DNA of 64,000 bases from Zygnema cylindricum (taxonomy: Eukaryota; Streptophyta; Zygnematophyceae; Zygnematales; Zygnemataceae), in the NCBI GenBank assembly GCA_037447655.1, contig JBBHKE010000714.1, forward strand, positions 1 through 64,000, read 5' to 3'. The translations under genes were made by a program, and so were the position numbers. Position 1 is the stretch's first letter. Each line of letters opens with the position of its first letter. Under the pieces are notes generated by a model, which saw nothing but the letters and a program-made list of their open reading frames with translations, was not told where the DNA came from and did no database searches. Positions 37,173 to 48,542 of this stretch are shown here, one piece after another.

Positions 37173-40023
37173 CTCGTGCGAATGGTGTATTCGACTTGGA
37201 CGATTCTGAACCACAAACACGTATCGAAGAGACTCGAGAAAGTACAGTCTCGTACTACTGTACCGTTTAACCGCCACCTCTACTATGAGCTAAGGTGGTC
37301 TGTTATAGTTTACCGTACACCAGCAAGTGCCTCCACCTGAAAGGAATAAAGGAGATGCACTTTTCCAGCTTTTCCATTCAATACCGCAGTACCAAACCAC
37401 GATACCGTAGCCAGTAGCCACCTTTTCTCGTATAGTGTGGATTGTACCAATGTACGGCATCAAATATACACACTAAATGGATATGCTGGCTGCCGCAGTG
37501 GTATCCGTACGCCTGCCGTACAAATACCTCGAGCTTGAAGTGAGATGCCCAGTTTCGGAATCCACCGCACGATCTGCAATCCGCGGCGGCTTGCTCCAGA
37601 TGGTGGCGGAGGCGAATGCCACGACGTCATTGGTCCACTCTTCGCACGTGTTTCCGAGCGAATAATACTTCCCGGGATGGATTTGTGTTGGTGCATTCTG
37701 GATAACGGGTGAATCGAATCAAGTTTTTTGTCGTTTCTTAACCTGAGAGCAATGGCAAAGTTCAGCGTATGTTTCTTTTGTTTCTTCCGTTTTTCGCTTT
37801 TTCCAGTTTTTGTCTCTTTTCCGTTCTCCAACGAAAGCGCCGCTGACTCGTTGTTGACTTCCAGAACAAGAAACGAGTCAAAGACAAGCAGGAAATCGGA
37901 GAGTCGTTTTAGGGTTTACTCAGAATTCCTGCTTGTGGCTGAGAATTCGGTGCAGAGGCCTGGACCTCTCCGTGTCTTCTGCACGGTCTTCACCTGTAAT
38001 TCAACTTTGTCAGTCAACATTTTTTAAGATGGAAACACAATTTTCACTATATGTGCGGTTGAAAGAAATGGTTCCGGTCCGAAGATAACAGAGTGTACAA
38101 AACGACTCGCGGCACAAATGCTCCGTTTTCAATTGAATCAAATCGGAGAAGAACATCGAAAACAATGCTCGCAAAAATGTGGCTTCTGCTCGAAAAAACA
38201 GGGAATGCAAAAAAAAACGAGAAAAACTTATAGCATTAGCCAATCTGCTGTTTCCGATGCGTTTTAGGTTTGCTGCCTCTTTAATGCTACCTGTTGTGTT
38301 GTTTTTTGTTGAATCCTCTTAATTTGTTTTCAATTCTCGTAGTGTTCTTTTCAGCCTGCAGCTCACAGCAGAGCTGCAAAATAGGTTTTGTCATTCTTAT
38401 CGCATCATTTTTGACCGCTACTTGTTTTCTACAGCCAGAGCTCCGCACATTTGTATGAGATTTATCCATTAAATAAGAAGAATGCTGCTTGCACATAAAC
38501 TAGTAAATGAGCTTAATGGAAAACACGCAATGGAATTCCATCTGGTTATGAGAAAAGTGAAAGTAGAATGAAAGGAAGAAACCCAAATCCAAACCAGCAA
38601 AGCAGGAGGAGGATTAGAGTAAAGGACGAGAATAGGTCTTTGTATCGGCTGACGTTTCGACTGCCAACAACTTTCACGTCTGGTTGCCAAAAGCCAAACT
38701 GAAAAAACTAAGTATCATCCGAATTCTACTTTCACAGCTTACAACATTGCTCAACTTTGTCCCAAAGTTAGTTTTGTAGTCGTACTATTCTCTTTTGCTA
38801 ATGGAGCACAATAGGGGCGACAGTTTCACCACAAACTTACCTTCTGCTTTATTGGGAGAACATCGTACAAAAGTTATGAGTTGACTGACATTTTAGCCAT
38901 TGAGAATGTTTGGATTCTTCTGAAGTTAATCGTGCTGAATGTGCAAAGCTTTGGATTACTTTTACCAACATGGGCCACATTCATTAATATCGCAAAAGTA
39001 ATAATAAAAACTTTGGTGTCAGGAGCAATACCATTTTTCTTCATCGCTCTGTAATTTTATGTCCAAAGCCAGAATAGATTTTTTGCGAGAGAGGACGATG
39101 GACAAAAACAAAAATTAACAGAAGAGCATGCCAGGTTGAGGAACCCCAACAACTGCTACAGAACACCAGTCCACACCAAAAAAAAACAAAAATACAAAAA
39201 ACGCAAGGCAATGAAATGGAATAAGAGTACTATAAATAATAATAATGATACAAAGCCCACAAAGCTGTAGAAATTTACACAAAATGTGCCAAAATCTCCA
39301 AAAATGTAATCAGCATTGTAACGGAGTAAAATAAATTTTCATACCGCTTCCAGATCATCCCTCCAAACCGCTCATTCGCCCAATGCAAAAGAGAGGGAGA
39401 GAGAATTCACTCAAAAAATTATCACCATCAGAGAGTGGCAACAGTAAGAAAAACGAAACTCTTCAAAGACAATATATTTTTTATTTCTTCTTTACCCAGT
39501 TCTGAGAATTTGAAAATCTAAAACTCTAAAACAAATACATGAGATTCTTGCTAAAAAAAAACCTTAAAACTTACACTTCCAACTCCCTGACAACACCCTT
39601 CCACTCCTCCTTTCCTTCAAAATCTGACAAAAACCTAATTTACTTTAAGTAATATTTGAAATAATTGCATCTAGACTCAATTTTTCGCTGTCAAAAAACA
39701 TTCCTCAAACTCAATTTTTGTTTTATGTGTTACATTATCCATTCTCCAGCTTTTTTCGCTCGATTTTATTGGACTTATTACACCTCTACTCTATCGAAAT
39801 TCTTTGAAAGTTGAGATTGAAGTTGTCGAACAAAACAAACCAAAAAGCTCCAAAAAAACACGTGGCAAAAAAAGAGACCCACTTTTACACCGTTTTTTCT
39901 TATATGTATATATATATATATATATACGTTTGTTTTTGAACAGGGAACTTTTCAGAGAAGCTCCGTGTAAATCCTCCAAAATTTGCCTTTAAGTTTATCA
40001 TGGATCCAAAAAATCGTAAAATT
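37173..40023. other. AT-rich intergenic region
   Basis: About 2.85 kb between the hAT-like MITE and the 3' end of the minus-strand RAE1 gene. Short open frames (for example 37477-37665 plus, 37728-38027 plus) have no recognised domain. A TA repeat lies at 39905-39926. From 38700 on the sequence is AT-rich and appears empty. Confidence 0.5.
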
Positions 40024-43000
40024 TTAGCGTTTGTTATTTCCGGTCGTATTCGTTTTCGGTTTTGCTTTCACCTCTCCGTCCTAAAAACATTTTATAAATA
40101 AATAAAAGACAAACAAAAGATGAATTGTCAAAATTTTGCAATAAAACAAAATGAAAAAACCAAAATCTGATCAAATTCGAAAAAAACATTAATTACAAAG
40201 TATACAAACATTTTGTTTCTTCAAATGAAACTCGAGACGAGGGAAGTTTCAGTAACCAAAAAACCCCAAACCCAACGACCAAAAAGTAAAATCCCAAATA
40301 AATATAATAGCCAAAAAAAAAAGGGATACTTACTGCTGTGGGATGTAATAAAATGTAATTTTTAGCCGTCGCAGGATTGTGATTCTCCGCACCTTTACTC
40401 CAATCATAGCTTACCTAAAGTCAAAATACCCCAGAAAGGACCACAAAAATAAGCATTTAATCCTTTGAGGGAGGCTGATACCAACAAAATAAATTGCCCG
40501 GATATCTTTTTATATAAATACAAACTCTCTTTTAAAAAAAGGGGAAGGGTCGATATGCTGTTAATCACACATAGGGAAGAAAACATAATCCAAAAGTGAC
40601 TAAAATGAGGGCATATTTAAGTTCATTCTATCCAAACTTTGTTCAGTAGATTCCGAGTTGAAATAGTGATAATCTGAATTAAAAGCACATAACATTTTTC
40701 AAAGGAAAAATTAAATTTGCTTTGTAAACAATATTACTAGCCTAACTACACTACCAAAAATCAACTATATTTCCTGAGTAGTTGTACATGTTCGTACTCT
40801 ACAGTATTGTGATTTCGTAACTGTATATATACATGATTCTTGGAATTGCGAGTGTGTATATATATAGAGGGGAGAGGGGAGAGGGGAGAGAGAGAGAGAG
40901 AGAGAGAGAATGTCGGAAATGTGTGATTCCTCACAAAAGATGACTAAATTTTGATGTGATCGTGAGATCATGTGTGATAAGATCATAACTAGGAAGCTAT
41001 GTTTAAAAGGAGTGAGAACCCTCCTACCACATAGGCAAAAATGTGCGACAACTATAATTACCGTATAGGAAGCTATGTTATACCGCACTATTATAAGCCC
41101 CCCTATGAGATCACGTAGGATAAGATTTCAACTAGGAAACTATGTTTAAAATGAGTGAGAACCCCCTCGTACCGCATAGGCAAAGATGGTGCCGTCGTGG
41201 TTGAAGGTGCTGCAGGGAATCGGCTGATTGGCTCGCAGCAGGGCCTGAACCCCAAAAATTCCCAAAACCCCAAAAATCTCAAAACTTCAAAACCCACAAA
41301 AAATCCCAAGATTCCTAAAATCCCCAGAACTCAAACATTCCAAATCCCCCAGAAATCCACCAGGAAACCAAGAAAGCCGAGCGAATCGAGTCAGTGATTT
41401 GTGTTAAAGAGAGGCGAGAAAACACCGAGTCAATAACTCAATGATCCTAAAGGACAAAACATAATTTAAGAACAAAATAAGGTGAAATTGAATACCAGGT
41501 AATCCCAAGGCGAATAGATTAGTCATCCACACTAAAAGCAGGGTCTCTAAAACAAGATGTTATCGCCTTTCTTTTGTTACCTTAAGGCGTTGTTTGCTGT
41601 CCTTATCCCAAAAATTATACGCCCCATCTCCTCCTGCGGTTGCAAATGTGCCATGAACCTGTCCCAAAAAAAAAGTGTGTGTGTGTGTGTGTGTGTGTGC
41701 ATATATATACATACATACACACAGACGTGTATATATATATTTCATTCATTTTTCCAGTTCAAAGAGCACCACACGGCATAGTGGCTGGAAAAGCAAACAA
41801 TCACTTTCCTACAATTCATTAAAAAATAGAGTCAATTCCAAACATCAAAAATAACTTGAACCCCTTAAAACTCAAACTCATGAAACCAGAGCTTTCTTAT
41901 GATTCCTAAGACAAAGGCTGTAAAAAATTGTATAAAAAACAAAAAAATGTGATAAAAATGTGAAAAAACTGTAAGAAAGATGTGGAAAAAAATGCTTACA
42001 GGATGAAAATTTATCGAATTTACAGCATAAATATCGTTCCCATCTCGATGACATTTAAAAGTAAAGTTTTTGTGGTTCAGATTTTCGTCCAAATGTTGTA
42101 CCGCCACACGACCCTCTATGGAACCAACCTGAAATATAATTAAAAAATCCCCAAAAAGAAAAAAGTCAAAAATAAAAATAAAAATCCCTGAAAAGCGATA
42201 AGAAAAGTTCACAAAAAAGTCTTGCAGAAAAATCAAGGAAAAACCTTGAATCCCAGGTTACAAATGAGTCAGGGAGAAAGAGAGAGGGGGAGGGAGGGAG
42301 GNNNNNNNNNNTTTTACCAAAAAAAAGTGGAATAACGATGTTGACCATACCATTAGTGGACGATCAGATCTACCTAGCCATCGTACCTACCTCCTGTCAG
42401 TGGTAACACAGCGGGTTTGATACTTCAATGGAGATTGAAGACGTTTAAACTCCATCTGCCTTTCCCCTCAACTGTTTTTAGCGGAAGGTTTTTAGAGTTT
42501 TTTAAGTTATTTTTAAAACTTTCATGGAGGGTGTTAAAGGGCTTTCCTTCCACACAATTTTTCCATCCAAACTAATTTCTGCATCCTTAGTAATTTTTCC
42601 GACCATACTGTCCTCCATCCATGCTACCGATCCATCTAGACTAGCAGGTGATTACCATACCAGTTGTAGCAATAAGGTGAAAAAAAACCATTTTTTTCTC
42701 AAATTGATCACACGTGAAAGTTGATCTAAAGGATAACGTTTTATCCAAAAAGTTAACTTCTCCCAAATGCCAAGAACTTTGCTTTCCAGAAACAAGTAAC
42801 AGGAGCAAACTCGGAATTCATGTAGCAATCCAGTTCAACTGAAAAGCATGTAAAGAACTACAATCCTTTTACAAAAAAAACATTAAGTCTTTAGTAAGGC
42901 TTCACCTGAGGATTTTGTAAGTTAAAGACGACAATATTTCGATCCGCAGTTGCAACTACCATGAGAGGATGACGGACATCCAAAGAATTTGGTCTCTCGG

Positions 43001-45803
43001 CTAATTGTTGGGTGTGGGCCGCAGTACTGCTTCGAGTATCCCAGTATCTGAATAAATAGATGAATGGATAAATGAGAATATGAGAGGATAAACAATACAT
43101 CAAGACAAAGTGGAACGAGACTACTAAACCAGACCGTCTGTCGACAGGGAACTCTTCCACCTGCACACAAACTTCTGTACTTCATGCACTGATGATAAAA
43201 GATGCTAAAAAGAAAAGGGAAAGAAGGAATCCTGTGACGAAATATCTGAAGAAAGAGGAAGGAGAGAGAAGGTATCCTCTGAGGAAAAATGAGAAAAAGA
43301 GAGACGAGAGAGAGACAGGGACAGAGAGAGAGAGACAGAGAGAGAGAGAGAAAGAGAGAAGAGAGAGAGAAACGTACTTGAGAGTTTTATCCCAGCTGGC
43401 TGTGACTAACAACTTCATCTCGGGAATCCAGGCGACGTCCTTTATGGGGGCATCGTGTGCTCCTACTTGCACTGGCGCGGCCCCGGTGAATAGACTCCAC
43501 GCCTTCACCTGCTTGTCGCAGCCGCCGCTGAACACCACCTGCCCGTCGTCCTTCCAGCAGGAACACAGCACCTGCAGGAGCGAAGGACAGAACCAGGGAA
43601 GACAGTCAGGACATAAAGAGAAAAGCAGGGAAGACAGTCAAGAGACATAAGGACAAAAGTAGGTAAGGCAGTCAAGAGACATAAGGACAAATGCAGGGAA
43701 GACAGTCAGGAGATATAAGACAAAAGCCAAAAGCAGGGAAGACAGTCAGGAGACATAAGGACAAAAGCAGGGAAGAGAGTCAGGAAACAGAAGGACCAAA
43801 ACGGGGAAAACAGTCGGAAACAGAACGACAAAAACGGGGAAAATAGTCAGGATACAAAAGGACAAAAAATTGGGAAAAGAGTTAGGAGACATAAGGACAA
43901 AATCAGGGAAGACAGTCAGAAGACATAGAGACAGAAAACAGGGGAAAGAGTGAGCAGAGATAAAACTGCAAAGCACAGAAGAAGGGGAAAACGTCAGGAG
44001 ACATCAGACTTGCAAACAACAAAATGTCAGGAAAAGAGACAAAAACCGGCAAAGGACAAAATCAGAGAAAAGAATGAGAAGAGATAAGAGCTTGAAAAGG
44101 CAGAAAAAGGCAAAGAGTTAAGAGACATAAGACACAAGAGTAGAGGAAAGAGTAGGGAAATAAAGCCAGCAAAGGACAAGATCAGGGAAAAGAGTCAGGA
44201 GAGATAAAACAAAGAAAGGACAAAATAAGAGAAAAGGTTCTAGAGAGATTAAAAAAGACATAATCAGTGTAAAAAGTAGGGATGGACAAAACCAGGGAAA
44301 AGAGTCTGGAGAGATAAGAGCAGAAAAGGACAAACCAAGGAGGGGACATCAGACTCACGAAAGACAAAAAACCAGGATGACACAAAATACCGGCGAAGGA
44401 CAAAAAGAGAGAAAAGAGAAAGGAGAGAAGTCCTGCAATCAGGGAAAAACGTCAGGAAATTTCAGATATAAAAAGGACAGAACAAGGAAAAAAATTAAGG
44501 AGACATAGGGTTAGCAAAGGAGAAAATCAGGGAAACAAGTCAGGAGAGATAAAACTTGCAAAGGGCAGACTATGGAAAAGAGAGTAGAGACAAGTCCAGT
44601 AGAAGACAAAATCAGGGAAAAAAGTCAGGAAACATACGACCAGAAAAAGACATAAAATCGGGGAAAGGAGTCAGGAGAGATAAGCCTTGCGAAGGAGAAA
44701 ATCAGGGAAAAGAGTGAGGAAACACCCGCAAACAGAACAAAGTAAAAAGTCAGGAAACCTAACGTCTGTGAAGGACAAAATCAGGGGAAGGAGTAACGAG
44801 AACAAAGGGTTTTTGAAAGCGATAAAATTTTATGAGCTCGCTGAAAAGAAAATGAGCTCCTTGCCAGAAACAAGGTGTGGAAAAACTCAAGGAAAAATTA
44901 AGGATGAAGATAAAGATGAAATGAAGGTCCTACCAAGACAATAAGAAAGGGGTAAACTAAGAAAAGGTCAAAAAGCTCCCACCGGCTGGTCATGAGTTGC
45001 CGATGCTTTTGGAAGACTTTGCCCACTTGACTGAATCTCCCAACACCGCACCTGAAAAAAAATGACAATTACAACAGCAACAATTTAGCTAAAATATCAC
45101 TCTAAACAGGGTAAGGAAATTAACGCTTTAAATGACAGGAGAGGGAGAAATAAATTCTCCATTGGACTTCTGGAAGGAAGTGAGAAAGCGGCTCAACACA
45201 TGTGGGTATGTCCCAGAAAATTAAAGAGCTAAACTATTTTTAGAAACACTTTCAAATTGTAGGTTGTGGCAAATTTCACCGTTACCCAAAAAGTCAGGTC
45301 TCAGCTGGTCACTCATGACTGGCCCAACAAACTTTGGGTAATCTACTAAACTACTTATGCAGTTGTAAGTTTAAACATAGTCCACCTGCCGAAATAATTT
45401 TGCTCTTTTAAGCAAGTTTTGCTGCTGTAATTACATTACTTCAAATCATTATGTTTTTTGGCGCTATTTCTTTCATGAGGTTCTGCCTAATACTAAACCT
45501 TTCGTCGTTACAAATTTCAACTATTAGGGACTCGAATTTGTTCATTTCATGCGTAGTATTCCGATTTTCTATTTCAACATTGCAATGAAAAGGTAAGATT
45601 CTTATCTTCTGATTGGAAGCCTCAAAACAAATTCTGGGCAATTGTGCATAACGATAATCATCTTTAAGCGTTAGAAAAAGTTTGATTTCTAATAACGATT
45701 TAATATGCTTAATCAAAAATGCAGGCAGTGTAACATTACGACAGTTGCAGTGTGACATGTATCCTGCTTTTCCGTTGTTCAGACTAAGGATAGTGTGTGT
45801 GTA

Positions 45804-45893
<90 letters not shown>

Positions 45894-46767
45894 GGAGGGA
45901 GGGAGGGAAGTGAAAGGGATTTTAAGTGGGCACAGGCGACGAGGGTAAGAGGAAAGAAGGGAGAGGCCGAGGATAGAGGGAGAGAGGAGTGAGAAGAGGA
46001 GAAGGGGACAGGGAAGGGGAGGAGAGCCATAAGGATAGGAAGTGGGATAGGGAAGAGGAGAATGAGAAGGGAAGATTATATGAACAAGAGGTCAAGGGGG
46101 TGGAAGGAATTAAAGGAAGAGAAAAAGAGGCATAAAGAAGGGGAAACAGAGTAGAGGGGGAGTAGGAGAGAAACAGAGAGAAGGGGAGACGAAAGGAGGA
46201 GCATGTGGATGAGAGGAGTGGAAGGAGTAGAAAGGGAGGAAGGGAGAGGGATCAAGACCGTGGTTTCGCCCACTCTTGCTAACAGTGGGGCTAAACCTAA
46301 CAAACTAGCTTATTTCTCGTTCAAATTTTCATTCTATGGCCTCAAACAATGTCAGAACAGCACGAGTCTCTCAGCGAGTCAAAAACAACATGTTTCGGTT
46401 CATATCCACTATTATTTTTGAAAAAAAAAAAAAAAAAACATGAGCTAGGATGAGAATTACTTTGCATTCAGGCAAGTTCAGAGGAGCAGGACAGCAAACT
46501 CACCACATTGTCCCAGGAAGTTGACACAAGATAATTATGTTTCGGATTAAAGCTCAAGCTTGAAATTCCATCCGCAGGAGGTTGCGTAACCTATTCAAGA
46601 CCAGAAAACAACAGTTTTTTCTAAGAACAACAGCTGCATACAACCAGCTTGCTAGGAATTTATCAAAATCAAAAAGAAATTATCAAATTTCATGAATTTC
46701 ACACCTCATAGCTTTTGTTAGGATTGTAAGGCGGACCCGCCGCATTGGCGCCGAAACCCGTGGCCAT
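40024..46767 (-). CDS. RAE1: RAE1/Gle2 mRNA-export factor, copy A (one exon in gap)
   Basis: WD40 beta-propeller protein of the nuclear pore that works with NUP98 in mRNA export. Visible exons (minus order): 46705-46767, 46504-46590, 44983-45051, 43378-43571, 42906-43047, 42000-42128, 41581-41658, 41173-41244, 40334-40414, 40024-40080; 972 nt. Signatures are [101 protein letters not shown] and the C-terminal SYDWSKGAE. The 27-residue exon expected between 42906 and 42128 (present in copy B at 54592-54672) is absent from the visible bases; the 10 Ns at 42302-42311 lie exactly there. With it the protein would be about 350 residues. Every other exon length except the first and last equals copy B. 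Confidence 0.94.
40862..40910. repeat. GA microsatellite in RAE1 copy A intron
   Basis: GGGGAGAGGGGAGA followed by (GA)n, in the intron between the exons at 40334-40414 and 41173-41244. Confidence 0.85.
40959..41190. repeat. Tandemly duplicated exon-intron boundary in RAE1 copy A
   Basis: Two diverged copies of about 85 bp (40959-41044 and 41105-41190) share ACTAGGAAGCTATGTTTAAA-type sequence, GTGAGAACCC and CATAGGCAAA. The right copy contains the true 3' end of an exon (coding IFAYA) and its splice donor. The left copy lies wholly in the following intron and its donor-like GTAC is altered to CTAC. Confidence 0.65.
41675..41745. repeat. GT/AT microsatellite in RAE1 copy A intron
   Basis: (GT)n about 25 bp long at 41675-41699, then ATAC/ATAT repeats. 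It lies directly upstream, in transcript sense, of the acceptor of the exon 41581-41658. Confidence 0.85.
42302..42311. other. Assembly gap, ten Ns
   Basis: Ten Ns adjoin a GGGAGGGAGG purine repeat at 42290-42301, a typical cause of assembly breaks. The gap is of unknown true length and interrupts the RAE1 copy A intron region where one coding exon is missing. Confidence 0.99.
43580..44940. repeat. Degenerate minisatellite in RAE1 copy A intron 3
   Basis: About 1.35 kb of imperfect tandem repeats with a unit near 30-36 bp. The core reads GACAGTCAGGAGACATAAGG, followed by ACAAAAGCAGGGAA variants. The array is most regular near 43600-43800 and decays to the right. It fills nearly the whole intron between the exons at 43378-43571 and 44983-45051. 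Confidence 0.85.
45804..45890. repeat. Long GA microsatellite in RAE1 copy A intron 2
   Basis: A nearly perfect (GA)n run of about 80 bp, followed to 46210 by a broader purine-rich tract. It creates false Arg/Glu and Ser/Leu open frames. Confidence 0.9.
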
Positions 46768-46986
46768 GGCTGCAGAATCTCAGCAGCAGCTACAGTGAAT
46801 CCCACTGGCGAATAATTCAACGTTTCACCTTTGACTCAAGTTTGAAAATCTGTGCTCTGGAATCCTGTCCGCAACTGGCGTGTCTCCGAAGGCGATTTTA
46901 CCGTATGCCTAAATCCGTGGAGGTATGAACGACTGTGGCATGAGTAATGTAGGGAATAGGGGTAATTCTGCTACAGTACTGTGCAG

Positions 46987-47198
46987 TACACCGCGCATAG
47001 TCAAAGTTTAAATAGCGTAAAAAAAAATTAGTGTTATTGATTATAATTTAGTGCGAGAGACGTGGCATATTTTGGTCCACTTCCTTAAATAGCGTTGCTA
47101 ATTTAATTTCAAAAATCATGTATACTAATTGCGAAAAAAAAATAAAATTTTAAGAACCCAAATTAGTGACTTCGACACTAATAACAATTCGCGGTGTA
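46987..47198. mobile_element. TACACCGCC-family MITE, copy C (212 bp, divergent)
   Basis: The left end TACACCGCGCATAGTC and right end AACAATTCGCGGTGTA are diverged inverted repeats of the family at 30198-30418. The left flank CTGTGCAG and right flank CTGTACTG match at six of eight bases. Its right flank is also the left target copy of element B. Confidence 0.55.
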
Positions 47199-47206
47199 CT
47201 GTACTG

Positions 47207-47749
47207 TACACCGCCAATCGCTATTAGCGTTGTGTACGCTAATCCCGTCCCGCTTTTTTTTTGTTTTATTCTCAAATAGCGTAGTTTATTCTATTTTTTT
47301 CTTTATTCTATTTAGGGTTATATTCAGTACGTTGTCTCTTAAATAGAGTGGTGTACGGTCATTGTCAGACCGTACATAAATGTACCTTTTTAAGTTAAAA
47401 ATTACAATAAATTAGTTTTAGTAATCGTGGACGCATGAGAATGTGCGTTCTAAAAAGGAAAAAAACCAGGTCGTAAAAAATCCCGCTCGCACATATTCGT
47501 CCGACAGCCGCGTTTTGACCGTGTGAATGTACGATTTGTGTACGATTTGTCAGATTTTGTACGAAAACTTATATTAGTGTAAGCATGTTTGCGACCGACA
47601 TTTTTTTTTTCAAAGATCCAAATTACCATAATCAAACAATTAGAATGTATGATTTTTTCCAAAATTTTCAAATTCTTAAATAGCGTACACCACGGTAATT
47701 ATTTGTATACGCTAATGAAACCTACACGCTAATAGCGATTGGCGGTGTA
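47207..47749. mobile_element. TACACCGCC-family MITE, copy B (543 bp)
   Basis: The inverted termini TACACCGCCAATCGCTATTA and complement are flanked by a perfect 8-base duplication CTGTACTG (47199-47206 and 47750-47757). An 8-base duplication suggests hAT-like transposition. The interior is AT-rich with CGTACATT/GTACG motifs and no transposase frame. It is adjacent to copy C at a shared target. Confidence 0.88.
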
Positions 47750-48542
47750 CTGTACTGTAGTAAATTTAAGGGATCTTTACGTGATGTTACGGAATGTTAC
47801 TCGATGTTTGGTAAACAATCAGAAAGAATCGCCAGATTTCTACCCGATATTAGGGTACGTCCCCATGTATTAAAGTATCGACTTTAATCTGTCGTTTTCA
47901 CCGAAAACGCAGTTCCGTACGATAAAAACTTTAGCCGTACAAAGAAATCAATTATTTAAAAGTACAGCAAACCTCAAGCCGATACTTTGAATGTACTTCA
48001 TGTTTGTCGTCATGTGAACGCATTTTGGCGTTTTCCTTTTTTCGACCCGCGGGCAAGAGAATCCAGCCAGTCAAAAAACTTCATCAAAAACCACCTCATG
48101 ACCTGATTTCAGGGAAAGTACTGCCCAAACAACGAATGAAATATGATCCACGCACGCGCCACACGAGTGGGAAAATTTTAGGACGAAGTAGAGTACTCGC
48201 TATTTTTCTCCCTGCCCGTCAAGTGCATGTACGTAAAATACGAGGATGTACTGAAAAACATCTGCAGGGGTCTCGGACCTCCAATTTCATTCATGGGTCC
48301 TGGGTGGAATTTTGCATCGTCGTCGCCTCTCCCCTCTCCCTCTCACACTATCACTTTTATCTCAAACTTTTTAGAACGAGGCACGACCAAACTGGCATGA
48401 AATGAAAGATATTTGAAAAATAATTCTTTTGACTACCTTTATGTATATTTTTATGGCAAGTAGAGCGAAAAAAGTAGAGAAAACGAAATCGGGTATCCAT
48501 AGCCGAAAGTTCTTGAATCTGTGACGTCACAAGTGAGTATGA

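Noticed and set aside
43192-43650. Glu/Arg/Lys-rich 152-codon plus-strand frame
   Set aside because: It is antisense to the RAE1 copy A exon at 43378-43571 and a GA-rich intron.
43580-44940. Regularly spaced repeats that might suggest a CRISPR array
   Set aside because: The repeats are degenerate and tandem without unique spacers, and they lie in an intron of a nuclear gene.
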